Assembly (NCBI GenBank): GCA_038496675.1
Contig: CM076655.1
Location: 19,469,326 to 19,533,325, forward strand
Reading direction: 5' to 3'
Origin: Rachycentron canadum
Lineage: Eukaryota; Chordata; Actinopteri; Carangiformes; Rachycentridae
DNA length: 64,000 nt
Below the pieces are notes generated by a model. The model worked only from the letters and a program-made list of their open reading frames with translations, searched no databases and was not told where the DNA came from. The position numbers and the translations under genes are program-made. Below are positions 1 to 12,115 of the stretch, piece by piece (position 1 is the first letter of the stretch; every line of letters begins with the position of its first letter).

Positions 1-1966
1 CAAAAAGCCAATGGTACCTCTCAGCAACTTGAATCCAAAAAGTTATGAAAACATTTCCCTTCAACAGGATTTCACAGTCAATGTCTTTAGATACGCAAGT
101 GAACTATTATTATTATACAAGACTCATAGTACTCTTTTCATCCTTGTTCTTTTCATAGCTTACACTGCTGTTTGCTACATTTCTACTTAGCATTTGATTT
201 TTTAGTAAAGTGGATTTAGAACTTTAAGATTTAAATGTTCTCTGTGTAATTTTCCTCTTTGAACACCAAGTCTTTTCTTTTTCACAATTTTAAAATCTAC
301 CTGTCGCAGACTTCGACTGATACTTTTCACTTTCCGGCAGAGTGGTTGTTTGTGTTAGTCCAAAGTGTTAATTGTGATTCTTCATAGTTTGGATTGCTGA
401 CAGTTAAATTTGCGGCTCATATCTACTTCTTGGGCTAACAGATCTCACAACTCTGTGATGCAGTTAGAAGACATTACCAACATATGTTACTCGCAGTTAC
501 CACTGGTAGGTTGACATAATCATTGTTGTAGCTGCCAGTTCATATTTTCACAACGCCAGATAACTCAGCATCAACAGGCTACCTGCCAATAACACGCTGG
601 CGTATATGCCCAGGTGTCAGACAAATTGAGTGATTTGGATAAATGGACAATGGAGGTAGGCAGGTTCCAGGAAATGTTATTCTTCTGAGAAAATAAGTTT
701 AATTTGTGTCTTGAATTTACCCCGTAGAAATTACCGGATGCTCTGTGTTTTAAGACATATTTGCTGTGGCGCTACAAGAACAAAGTGTTTCATATGTGTG
801 AATGTGATGCTCCTGAATAGAGTAGGGCAGTGTCAGTGGTAGTAAAATGCTGCATCCCATGCTCATATGTGAAGCTGCACGTGAAGCACAGTCATATGTG
901 AAGCTGTGCTCCGTGTTGTACTGAGAACATAATTCACATACTCTGCTCTTCCAGGGCACTTTTTCCTGACACAGCTGCTGTACTACATAGTAGAAAAATT
1001 GTTAATTTCCTGTGTCACTGTTTGTTTCCTGCGGACGGAACAGCTTTCTCTTTTTGACCTTGCATTGCTGAAACACTTTCAATACAACGAGGTACAAACT
1101 GCAAAGACTGATTGACATTGCGGTTCCTGTATCTGCACTAGAAGCAATCTCCAATCCACTTTTGGAACAGAGTAGTAAACAACTCCAAGCTCTCATTTCT
1201 GTGGGAGTTAAATTTAGCTCGATTGGCCCTCGCCTGGTTGTTGCTCACACTGCATCAGAGGACATTTGCATAAAGTCAAGCCTTTCTCAGGTTTCCCCTG
1301 TACTGGCAGTAGGCGCCATTTAAATCTCTGTAGTTCAGCAGGCAAGGCTGGGCTACAACGGCAGGTCCCAATTTAGGGAAATAGCAGTCTATCACTGTCC
1401 CAGCTTTTGAGTCTAAACGTGTGAACAGCCTGTAAGACTTTCATACAATCAGTGCTGTTACTTTACTTTTGTTTGTTTGGTGCATTAGTGCCATTATTTT
1501 CCTTTTCATTTCCCCACACCCACACACATATGCTCATACAGTAAATTCAGCCTTCGCTTCCTCCCTCCTCTCTCTGTTTTTCTCAGACGTATTCTATGCC
1601 CTGCCAAGGCATTGCATCAGGAAGTGCTGTAGGTCGCCTTAACAAGAACTTGACACTTTGAGGATCAATAGGGGATTGAATCTTCACTGCACCAAAAGTC
1701 AAGGTACCTCCGAAATCGATGACTGGCAACTGCTAAGTGGAGACAGATCCTATTATTCTCCTTTTTGTTTTTCTACCGTTACATACCAATTCTTCAGTCA
1801 AGAAGCAGCAGACATTAATTCACATTCAATCAAACTTCAGTGTCAATGTGCAGACAAAGGATAGTAGTTGAAACTGTTCAGTTTTCTGACCTGTTATTTA
1901 TGAATCTATGCAGCTCAAAAACATACATAAAGACCTATAACTCCATATTCCAGTGACGCTTTCTGG

Positions 1967-1968
<2 letters not shown>
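1..1968. other. AT-rich stretch without a recognisable gene
   Basis: I see no coding exon, RNA gene or complete transposon here. The one local structure is an imperfect duplication: the 15-base string TCATATGTGAAGCTG occurs at 863-877 and again at 892-906. Open frames on both strands stay near 65 codons, which is expected by chance. Confidence 0.6.

Positions 1969-2009
<41 letters not shown>
1969..2009. repeat. (GT)n microsatellite
   Basis: An uninterrupted run of about 20 GT dinucleotides is seen directly. Tracts like this are very common in fish genomes and usually length-polymorphic. No function is implied. Confidence 0.98.
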
Positions 2010-2010
<1 letters not shown>

Positions 2011-2829
2011 AAGCGAGTCTCAATTTACTGTATTTACCAACTGATCAACCTACATATATGAATAAAAAATATGAATCTCTCTTATGTCTCAATCATGTTC
2101 CTTTGTCTTCTTGAAAACACAAATGTTTCCACTCTGTTTGGTTTGTGCTGACAAGAGGTTCCACTTATTTATTCGGGGATTTGACTGTGAGAAATGGTAA
2201 TCTCTTAAGCTTGACCTTTTCTTCCAGATCTTCTCAAGCTACTGTGTTATCCAACTGCTGAGTGATACATGGGGCTAAGTCCATCTAGACAAGGCTCCTA
2301 ATTTATTTCCTGACGTGTCAGTGCTCTACTTTTCATGCTATCGGTTGCAATTTTGGCGGCATTGTTTTACAGAGAAGAATGTATTGATTGAGGCCATAGA
2401 CGAGTCTTAGCTACCATTCAATCCATCAGACCCTTGCTGAAGAAATACATCTGTGTGTAGAGTATTATACGCGGCATTATACTATATATTGCTCCAGTTC
2501 TCTAGTATATTAAAAGCTTAATCCAGTTTAATTCATTCTTTGCAGTTAAAGAAAATCCAGGGATTTTCCAGGGATACCTTTATGTCTTAAGTGTCATTCA
2601 TATATGACAGGGGGTTGTGATGTGCCTCAGGTGAGTAAACACATCCTGCATTACTGTATTACAGCCCCATCATCTTAAGAATGAATTACATACTAAAATT
2701 CAGGCCTCATTGACCAGTAAGGGGATCTGCTTTGCAATGACTGTCAAAGGTGAAAGTAAAAAACTATCCAGCACATTGACACTCGCTCCGGTGTCCTAGC
2801 TTGTGACTTTTTGGTACTGATTGGCCCTT
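2010..2829. other. AT-rich stretch, nothing recognised
   Basis: Ordinary low-CpG sequence follows the microsatellite. I see no splice-flanked open frame, no tRNA-like boxes and no transposon ends. Confidence 0.55.
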
Positions 2830-3150
2830 TGCCACTCTAACTATTAGACATTTACACAAATCATTAGTTAGGGCAATGCAAAGAGCAATGATGGAATCTA
2901 TAATCTCTGTCCCTTTATCTGGCTGCTCACTTTAATGACCAGGCAGGTGTTAATGATGATGGAGACCAAGACTGGTTCTGGCCAAAGAGGCATGAGCAGA
3001 GCGTAATGGGGTGAAAAGCTTACTTTGGGACAAAAGTAAATTACAGGCCTGCACAATCAATGGTAAGCATGACTGAAAGCCAATGAGGCTTTGCTCCAGT
3101 TTCATCATAGTAAGGAGGAAATCCATTGATTCTCCCTCTTTATGCAATGT
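2830..3150. promoter_or_regulatory. Candidate conserved non-coding element
   Basis: This block stands out from its flanks by balanced composition and lack of simple sequence. It is dense in short motifs typical of developmental enhancers: ATTAG-type homeodomain cores, TTAATGA near the middle, and CACAATCAATGG, which combines SOX-like and PBX-like cores. No splice-flanked reading frame is present. The call rests on texture only, with no alignment, so it could equally be ordinary unique sequence. Confidence 0.3.
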
Positions 3151-6100
3151 TTGATTTTAGTTATTGACTTAATGGAACGTAAAATTTACCAAAATAATTC
3201 AAAAGGTGCAGAACAAAACAACAGTAGAAACGTACCTTGATGACTAAATAACTACACAATGTAGATGTAGAGGCTTAAGCAAAGACTCTAAATGACCTCT
3301 CTTTAATTCTAATTTAGAAAATGTAATCAATTTAGATGTAGGACAAACCAATGCCAGTACCAGTAAATTAACTAGTAAATTACAATCTTATAAATATTAT
3401 CATTAAGAAGACAACAATCATAATGACTCAATGAAATGACTTAGAAGCAAATCATGCAGTCAGGAGCTTGTTTGCATGCAAGTCACCCATAGTGACATCT
3501 TCCAGCAGTTCATACTACGCTTGAAGCTTCAGTTCAAGGGTAGTATTACACTTGAAACATGTTTATATATTGATTAGCAGCTGTGAGCTCCCACTTCTGA
3601 CTGACATTCTCTGACTGGTTAGAAGGGTGAGGCTCATTCAAAAACTTATCTCTGCACTGCTGATAGGCATTTGCTGACTCTTGGCCACAGGAGCCTTTGA
3701 CAGCACCTCTTCACATCGAGATTTGTTTGGGAGAAAAATGAAGATATAGATATTGCATACTGTAGCATCAAGTAACAAAGAGATCAAAACCATGACCGTT
3801 TTGTTTCTCCTTCATTGTTCTGTGACAAGAAAACTTAAAATTTAAGATGACACTTTTTTCATTTTTAGCAAATAGTCAATTAGGTGAATGAAAGCCCCGT
3901 CAAGACAGATCAAAAGACAGAAAAATAATCAGATTCATGATTTTATTTGTGGCAATATTCATATTTCTCTGTTCACTTTTAATGGCAATGAATATCATCA
4001 TTTCCACCTAATCTATTTCACAATGTCGCAGTTAGGTTACAATTCTCACAGCTTCATTGGGAAAAAGTGCAGAAGTTAATTTGTCGAGAAAAATGAATCT
4101 GTTTCTATCAATGCGATACACCAATACACAGTATGTTTATCTCACAAATCACTAATGCACAACTGAGTCCAAAGTGATGATGCTGAGACTTAATAAAACA
4201 TATATCCTGTCATTTGTCTCTGTTAATGCAAAGGCTTGATTGTCTGTTATTACATGGGAATACAAGTAATTACGACTAACAGAAATGATAGAAAGTAATG
4301 TTAGGGCACTGGAAATGCATTTCAATTTAATTCATTTGCAACAGCTTGTACTGTAGTTGCATATGTTCTGCATATAAAACGTTCATAAAATATATCTTCG
4401 ACAAATGTGTTTCTCAAGATTTTATCTATAACATTATGGCTTGCATTTTATTCTTGAATTTTAATTCAAGAATACATGACTAAGTTGGTAAAAAAAATTA
4501 GCTATTAAAGATAAAGCCAACTTGTAACAACAGACTTGAGTATGTTTTCTATTTTTACCTGTGTCCCACAGTTTGACGTGTGTGGGGCTGTCAGATTACC
4601 TATTTGTCTTGCTAGTAATTTATTTGGCATCTTAGTGCACTATCTTGCTCTGCCATTAAGGATTTTAACTCATTATCCATCCACGGAGCTTAATCATTCC
4701 TGACCTTGCTGTTTTGTGGAGCATGTTTGTCAGTTAAATTGCCCATAATACTTATGACTAATGTTACAGCTGCAATAAGGATCTGGTTCTTTAGAAACCT
4801 CTAACTGAACTTCCCATATATTAATAATTAACTTGCCAGAGTTTGTATGACCTATGAAAAATGATATGAATTACTTAGGCAACCTGGTTAAGTGGTGTGA
4901 CGGTTCACTGATCCAAACCAACCTGAATATTTAAGATGCAGCTACATCAATTCAAATAGCTCGAATAAGGAAAAAGTTGTGTGTAAATCATGGGAGAATA
5001 GTTGCAAGCCTCTGTATCAGTGCGCCCAGACACATATATCCTTCTTTTTTTTCTCCACACCTAATAATTACCACTGCAGATCCTTTTACCTTCTGTTTTT
5101 TTTCTCAGATTTACTGATCTCAGCAGACAACAGTTGTCTCTCAATCTATGCCAGTCTGTCATTCCCAAAGGAGGACATACAAATCATGTCTCCACCATAT
5201 GCTCAAAGTTATCCACTGAGGATTCAGCACTTTAAGAATAGCACAGTATGTTCTACCCTAAATATGTTAAGTTAATTAAATTAATATTGGTTATTTCTGG
5301 TGGCAGTTAGTGTGTTAATTATACAGTTTCCTCCAAAATGATAAAATGTATAGACCACTGAAGTTGTGCTATCACAACTCACAAAATCAACTGAAGAAAA
5401 GCAATGTATCTATCTGTTATTTACTTCCTTATTTAGCAGGCGCTCAGATCAAAAACAGCCCCATGCAGGAAGTCAGTGGATGGACAGTTCAGAATTAGGG
5501 ACCATTACAGAATGCTAACATATTAAAGAACAACTGATGAAACAAAAACATTTCATCTCAAATTATAATTAAGTATAACTCTTGATGACTATAACTGGGG
5601 CAATTCCATATAGAACCTACATATGGCAAAAATGCACTGGAAAACTGAACTGAGCTGACTTTTTTCTTTACACATTTCTACAAACAAATGAAATGAAACA
5701 CTGGAAACACTAAAAAGTGTGTAAACATGAGAGGTGACTACAGCAAGACAGACACTGCTGTGCACAGTGCAGTCTATACATTTTTTAATAGCTCATAAAA
5801 ATATGGCCTGTTGTGATATTGTTTCTTCATTCTAATTTCTACTTTGCTATGAATGAAGACACAGGGGTTCTTGTGTTCAGAAAGGAAATTCCCCGGTAGA
5901 CTACTTAAGGATCAGCAAAACCCCAGGTAACAACCTCATTCATACAAGTTCCTCTAGCACACTGGCTTGAGCCTAAGAATCTCAGGTTAGCCCACACAGG
6001 AGCTGATAAAAGCATTTCCATCTCTCCTAAAAAGGGACATGTTCATGTAACCTTCTCCTGCACAAAGTTAAAGAAAAAAAGAGAAAATAAATCTTTCCTG

Positions 6101-6159
6101 CCTCCATTCTCTGACTGAGACACGTATACTTTCAGACAAGAGGAACTTTCGGAGGATCT
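3151..6159. other. AT-rich stretch with one short palindrome
   Basis: No gene is recognised. A 12-bp inverted repeat with a 2-base loop lies at 4449-4474. A polypyrimidine patch near 5040-5110 opens a frame of about 98 codons on the plus strand. Its composition is low-complexity and it has no convincing splice context, so it is not called as coding. Confidence 0.55.
4449..4474. repeat. Short perfect inverted repeat
   Basis: Arms TATTCTTGAATT (4449-4460) and AATTCAAGAATA (4463-4474) are perfectly complementary across a TT loop. AT-rich palindromes of this size are not rare in fish intergenic DNA. Confidence 0.85.
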
Positions 6160-6560
6160 CTATGGTAATTTAGACTAACATGGGCACTCAAATGGCCTGG
6201 AGGCTGTTACTGCTGACACCATCACCAAATGAGGCCCCAAATGCGTCATTGTAATTAGTTGCTGTCCGCGTGACACGCTCATTAATGTGCATATTACACT
6301 CAGCTCCCCCACCTTTTCCAATTCTGAGGAGGTAAACATCAACAAATTCACAAGGTGTCAAGAGGTTAGCTCATTAGCTCAAGCATCAATGACAGGAGAC
6401 ATAAATGTAGAGATCAGAGAGATCATTTTTTTGAGCTGACTTGCGACCATATTATTTGACACATTGGCCTGTTGTTTTCCTTCATTTGGATTTGTTGAAA
6501 ACAGGCTTTCAGCTCAACTTTCAGCTCCCTTTAAATCTGCGTCACTGTTCTCCTGTACGT
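6160..6560. promoter_or_regulatory. Candidate conserved non-coding element (enhancer-like)
   Basis: This block has balanced composition and no simple sequence. It contains a textbook homeodomain site TAATTAG at 6252-6258 and ATTAATG at 6281-6287 running into an octamer-like TGCATAT. Further down are several ATTAG and ATCAATGA cores. Clusters like this are typical of vertebrate developmental enhancers. There is no open frame with splice sites. Conservation is inferred from texture and was not tested. Confidence 0.38.
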
Positions 6561-6719
6561 TACTGTGATAGTGACAAACATGGAAACACATTTGGACACA
6601 TTTTAAGCATTTTATGATCAGCATGATGTATGATAGTATGAATAGATAATGGCCAGGTAAACAGTAAAATAGAAGGCCCATTGTGCTTGAGAATATCTAC
6701 ACCTCACAGGCAATTCATC

Positions 6720-6990
6720 TCTCTTTGTCTAAAAGAAGAAAGGGGCATGCAATTTCTGCAGGTAATTGCTGATGTTAATCACAGTCATATTTGAGAGAGG
6801 GAAGAACCTCTGCCATTCTTGTAAGCAAGCAAGGCCAGTGGTCAACTGCCCCTTAACCACAAAGAGCTGCACTGACTAATTACTGCAGTCCAGCTGCCTA
6901 CACTCTCCAGAGCAATCTCCCAGCTTCTCGAGCCAAGCATTTCTTTTCTACTCTTTTCCATAATCGCTGTCAGTCCTTATCCAGTTGGGA
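6720..6990. promoter_or_regulatory. Candidate conserved non-coding element
   Basis: This is balanced sequence with GGTAATTGCTGATGTTAATC, TAATTACTGCAG and similar homeodomain or MAF-like words, without repeats or reading frames. It lies about 160 bases from the preceding candidate, so both may belong to one larger regulatory block. Support is compositional only. Confidence 0.3.
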
Positions 6991-7924
6991 TAAGACCATA
7001 ATGTTTTCTTGAGTTTATGTTTCTGCCAGATTGTCTTTGCATACTTCTGAATGTGGTTGTTTTTACTTCCGTCCAGTAAAAGTGACATGACCAGGTGGCA
7101 GTATATTTCCTTCTTGTTCGAATTAACCTAACATCTGTGCCTCTGTTAAATTACTACTAAAAAATAATGAATGAACTAAAAAAAGAAAATCCAATCAATT
7201 TGACGGGATACATATAAAGACGTGTTTACACACTATAAAAGGATAAACCATTGAGTTTACAGAATTAATCTGACTTTGTGTTGAAAAGCCTAATTCTATC
7301 CCTGCTTTTGTGGAGCATGTACATAACGTAGAGTAAATAAAGGCATTCATACGCTTCAACGTGGTGCTTAATTTAGGCGAACTTCTTTAACTATCAGGCT
7401 ACGAGGTCGGAATCAAAGCCACTATTTGTTTTGGCTCAACATATAAAGTCAATGAGAGGATGAATCACTGTTGATTTGAAGGGGGGTTCTCTAGGAGGAG
7501 TTCACTGTAGCTTTTAAAAGGGGTCCGACATTACACAATTTGTACTTGTTGGAGTTGGTCTTTACACCTGTCATCGTAGCTCTCTACTCAGGTCACTTCC
7601 CCGCTTGTCCACGTTGCAGAGCAACAGCATTGATTCTTCTTTTGTTTCCATTTTGTAACTTTCCTTTATAGTGAACCACCTCTTGCCGCCAACCATTATT
7701 TCTGTTCCTTTCTTTATTCCACTATTTGAAACAGCAGACAAAGACACCTCTGGCCACAGACTTTTAAGACTACCCTCTATCATTAGTGACTTTTCTTGTG
7801 TCAATTGATCGTCACAACTGGCTAAAGTTATCTTTCCCTAAAACAATGCCTTAAAGTTCATTCCCGAAATTGATTAAACTTCCCTTTTGGATTGTGAATG
7901 TACAGAAAAACAAACTGAAAAAAG
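6991..7924. other. AT-rich stretch, nothing coding recognised
   Basis: No gene is recognised. TGACCAGGTGGCA at 7088-7100 matches 11 of 13 positions of the CTCF core consensus, a weak hint at best. A 77-codon minus-strand frame at 7571-7804 shows no recognisable domain or splice context. Confidence 0.5.
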
Positions 7925-8683
7925 AACAAGGGTGTCAGTATTTAATAATCAGGTATAGTTTGTTGGCTTCAACTTATAATAAAAATTATGACCTCTAAAC
8001 TAGTACTGGCAGGGACTGCCATTTTCTCCCATAACCACATCAATTTTGATGTTCAAGACATTCCCTGCAGTTGCTGTACCACATTTCTGCAGATTTGTCA
8101 GCTGCACATTCATGCTGTCCATCTCCTGTTCTACCATATTGCAAAGATGTTCATTTGGATTCAGGTCTGTTGACTGAGGGGGCCACTGAAGTTAAACTGA
8201 ACTCATTGTTGTGGTCATTAAATCATTTTGAGATAACTTTTGCTTTGTAATATGGTGCATTATCATGCTGAAAGGAGCAATTCAGAGATGGTGAATTGTG
8301 GCCATAAAGAGCTGCACATGGTCAAAAACGATACTCAGACAAGCTGTGGCATTAAAACCATGATTGATTGGTATTAAGGGACCCAAAGAGTGCCAAGAAA
8401 ACATTCCCCACACCATTACACCAGCAGCAGCCTGGACTGTTGACACAAGGCAGATGGGGTCCAAGGATTCATGCTGCTGATGCCAAATTGTGAACCTATC
8501 ATCTGCATGCCTCAGCAGAAATCAAGGTTGATCAGACTAGGCAACATTGTTCTAGTCTTCACCTGTGCAGTTTTAGTGAACCTGTGCTGTGTGAATGCAC
8601 TGCTGCCACATGACTGGCTGACTGAGTAATTGTATGAATACACAGATATGCAGGTTTTCCTAATGACATAATTGGCAAGCGTA
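7925..8683 (-). mobile_element. Decayed, internally deleted Tc1/mariner-like DNA transposon
   Basis: The block carries the minus-strand remains of a Tc1-family transposase between degenerate ends. The right end, TAATGACATAATTGGCAAGC followed by GTA at 8681-8683, resembles the inverted terminus common in fish Tc1 elements that ends in GTA at the TA target site. The left end, near 7925-7950, is much more degraded and its boundary is approximate. Full Tc1 elements are usually 1.2-1.6 kb. Here about 760 bases remain because the segment encoding the N-terminal DNA-binding domains is missing between about 8580 and 8595. It can no longer move by itself. The family assignment comes from the protein remains, not from a database search. 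Confidence 0.85.
8000..8580 (-). pseudogene. Tc1-like transposase pseudogene (DDE domain only)
   Basis: Read on the minus strand, the DDE catalytic domain is recognisable in order. There is a segment equivalent to the E-D-W-x-x-V-x-W-S-D motif, with the first Asp codon at 8531-8533. Next comes an intact run containing VMVWGMFSWHSLGPLIPINH at about 8350-8410, then HDNAP with the second Asp near 8259-8264, then NPNEHL with the third acidic residue at 8150-8152. Two conserved Trp codons in the first motif now read TAG, further stops follow, and a frameshift separates the second and third acidic motifs. The N-terminal helix-turn-helix region is absent. In the intact family this enzyme cuts and pastes the element at TA sites in the nucleus. 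This copy is inactive. Confidence 0.88.
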
Positions 8684-9529
8684 AATTTTGATCCATCTGT
8701 TGTTTGTTTTAAGAATATGAAGAAGTGAAGAATCACATAACAACACAAAACAACGACCCAAAACTAGAAATACTACCCTATCCTGCAAAAAATCTTTAAT
8801 TCCAGTATGGTTTGAAAGAATGACCATGGGTATACTGTTGAGCTATGCCAGTCAACTGTGTCCTAACACCCTGAAAGCAATCTACAGTATATAGCATCCA
8901 CTCCTCACAGGCACTTGAGAAGCTCACTTAAAGACATCAATACTCTGGGAAATGAGACACAGAGCAATGGCTTCAGAGGCTGAGAAGGTAGACGGCTGAC
9001 TGAGGTGCCCTTACATCTTATTTAAAGTGCTACAGCTCAGTACAGTAGAGTTCACTGAGCGAACTGCTTTCTCTCTTGTTAAAACATCTGTGCAGGACGT
9101 ACAGCCAAAAGAGAGCAATTGGGTGTAAGCCAGCCAAGGTGAACTGCTCTCGCTTAATGAAGTCAGTGTTTGTTTTGCAATCACTGTTAACAACAATCAA
9201 ACACCTTCTATCTTAGTTTCCAGATTAATAGAAGACATACAGACGTTTGGTGGTTTCATATGAGCATCGACTGCAGCTTTTGATATTCAACATACAGGAT
9301 AAAAACAGTGAGTTAATTTCAGGATGAGCTAATTGTATATGAGGAACTACATTCAATAAACTAAATATTCACACAAAATCAAATATGCCCTCAACAGTCT
9401 GTCAGCATTGTTGACAGATTCTCAACAATGTGCTTAAATAAACTCACACTTTCAACATAATGTTTAAACATTTTCCCCCACTTATACACAAGGAGAGGGA
9501 TTAATCCTTATGTTGAATATTCACATAAT
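8684..9529. other. Stretch without recognisable gene
   Basis: Ordinary AT-rich sequence flanks the transposon. Weak inverted words around CTGTCA near 9400-9420 are the only structure. No exon-like segment is seen. Confidence 0.5.
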
Positions 9530-9840
9530 TTCCCTGCCTCTCTTGGAAAATTGCACAGTCAATCAAATGTCAGCAATTGGGTCCTTGCTGTCAAACCCCC
9601 TCTATATTGCAAAAACGGCAAATATACAGGGAATACAAATCAGCTGACATTAGGAAGACAGAGGAGGGATTTGGAGATAGCTGAACCAGTCAGTGATAAA
9701 AGTATCACAGATTACTCATGACAAATGGACAACATCTCGCAGCTTCCCGTTCTAACTACAATTCATGCAGTATCCAGGACACAAAGGTTAAGATAGTCAG
9801 CCTCATTCTAATGAGCAGACGTTATAGTTTCTTAAATGAG
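9530..9840. promoter_or_regulatory. Candidate conserved non-coding element
   Basis: This is balanced, repeat-free sequence with TCAATCAAA, TGTCAGCAATTG, CATTCTAATGAG and other short developmental-factor-like words. No splice-bounded frame is present. It is called on texture only and conservation has not been tested. Confidence 0.25.
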
Positions 9841-12097
9841 TGATACAGTGTTAGTCTAACAAGTCTAACAATGCATCATCTGTGTGCGCTGCAACTCTGC
9901 AACGATTGATTATTCTGTCACAACATCCTAATGTTGTCACAATGCGTCTCCGCTCTGTTATCACTTGAGCTCAAATTTATGCTTTACTTGCATATCTGCA
10001 CAGTCACATCTAACCCAATGGGCAGTTCTGCTACTCAGTCCTAACGTTCGAGTGAAAACAGCAGCAGGTATAGGCCATAAATTCTGCAGTGTAGATCGAT
10101 GAGATCAATAATCACTTCTCTTGCACATTCACTCCTAAGTTACTGCTGAGAACAACTGTCAATGACTCCAACTTCCTCTCAACAAACTGTATTTTCATAT
10201 GCACTTTCCATTTTTGCAACCACTGAAGACATTGCAGATGATGCACCTTGACTGACTTAAGTAAAGGACTCTCAACTACTTTCTAAAGGTGAGGGTGTTA
10301 ACAAGGATATTCCTGAGCTTAATGCGTTTTGGCATCTTCGTTTTCCAGCCTCTGGCCCTTCTCCCTCTCTATCTCTCAAACACCCTCTGTCGCTATCTCT
10401 CAGCTGCTTACAAGTTGGTGGTAATGTATAGTCGAACCCTGCTCAGCTTTCCTGTTGATCTGCATACCATCTAATGCATGCTTTCATGCTCTGCCACCTC
10501 CTCACCCCATGGCACGATGCTGCTGACTGTCAGTTCACCGGAGGAGCCTCTGATGTGGCAACTTATGCTCTACAGCTGCTGCTGAGCCCCTGGTGGTACC
10601 GAGGTTGGAAAGTGATGATGATGTGTTGAAAGAGAGAGTCTAATACAACACACAGGTTCGCATGAGCAGGTATGCAGCAGGGAGCATCAAACAGATTAGA
10701 TGTCAGTGTTGGGTTCTGAGGTTGGCTCCAGGATTTTAGATGTATTAAAACAAGGTAACGTCAAATAGTGTTTATTTTTATTTCTAGGGGTGCCTGTGTG
10801 CATATTGAACAACATTGCAATATTTATCGCTAGGTTGCGCAATGCTTTATCTTTTGATGAAAACTGAACTATGAAGATTGCTAGGTTTTTTCTTGTATTG
10901 TCTTTACCACAGTGCAGATATGGTAAATCCACTTTGATAAAAAACTTGTTTTCTTTGACAGGATTACAACACCAGACCTCCCTGTCTCCATCTTACTGCT
11001 GCCTTTTCCTTGTGCCCAGGACTTCATTATACTTATCTTAAAGAAAAATCTAAGATCTCAGTCTTCATTGAGTGCACAAAGACATTTGTGCCAATTCAGA
11101 GACAGAACAAAAAATTTGCATCATGCATCATGGACCAACGGAGACGCTTAAGTGAAAAGCAGTGGGAAATGTAAAACAAGTACTTCTCAGACAGGGACAC
11201 ACCAAGCACGGTACGGGCTGTTTGATCATTTTGCAATGTGAATCACACACCACCCATTTAGACCCCACTGTCAGCATTAATGTCCTCATCTCCTCTTGAA
11301 AAAGGTGCTTAAACTAGAACCAAATCAGACATACCAGGTCCAATTTTAACCTGATCTCAGCTGAGAAAAAGTAGACAATTTATGTAATGCATCCAAAACA
11401 TACCAGTTGAGCCAGGTGTTATTTTGAGAGGATAACAGTGAATATTAATGTCATGACTTTTCTTCATTGTTTTCACATTAGATATTGTGATAGGTACATT
11501 TTTTTCTCACAACAGTCTTACCTCAGTTGTCAGGAATCAGCTTTAAAGGATTGAATCAAAGCTATGGGCAGGAAAGGATTAATTCCCATCTTTTATCTTG
11601 TCTACACCCCTACTAAAGAGTAGCAGCAGTGACTCTGCAGCACAGTGATCTCCTTCAAAGTTAGATGACAGTTAGCACAAATTGCTCTATTATACAGTGT
11701 GATGCGACTCCTAATATAAATAAAACAAATCAACCATGAAATTACTTGATGATAAATTTGATGATGTTAAAGGTTGACTGGGAGAAGTGGGACTGAGGTG
11801 CTGCTGGTAATGGTGTCTATGCTGGGAATATCATGAACTGATGACAGCAAGCATGAGAACTGAGGGTGAGTTTAGAAGAAATACATATACATATGAGGAT
11901 GTACATATGGATGAAAGACAGAAAAGCAGATTGATGGATGATGGGTAATATTAGGTGGACAGGAGATGAGTACAATGGCCAGAGAGGACATGGAAGTCTC
12001 CCTGAGACTGTGATTTAGGTGAAGCATGTTTAATATCTTCCACTGAGACTATCTATCTGTGTGAGACACGAGTAGTCATGCCAGAGAAAAATAGTCC
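9841..12097. other. Mixed stretch, no gene recognised
   Basis: A 9-bp tandem duplication (AGTCTAACA twice) lies at 9853-9870. The sequence CCCCTGGTGG near 10587 partly matches a CTCF core on the opposite strand. Short open frames are at chance length. Nothing else is recognised. Confidence 0.5.
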
Positions 12098-12115
12098 AAA
12101 AAAAAAAAAAAAAAA
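12098..12115. repeat. Poly-A tract
   Basis: Eighteen consecutive A residues. It could be the tail of an old retroposed copy, but no recognisable body lies upstream. Confidence 0.95.

Noticed and set aside
8470..8683. A second, separate transposon next to the Tc1 element
   Set aside because: The block aligns in order with the upstream coding part and terminus of the same minus-strand element, so one internally deleted copy explains it.
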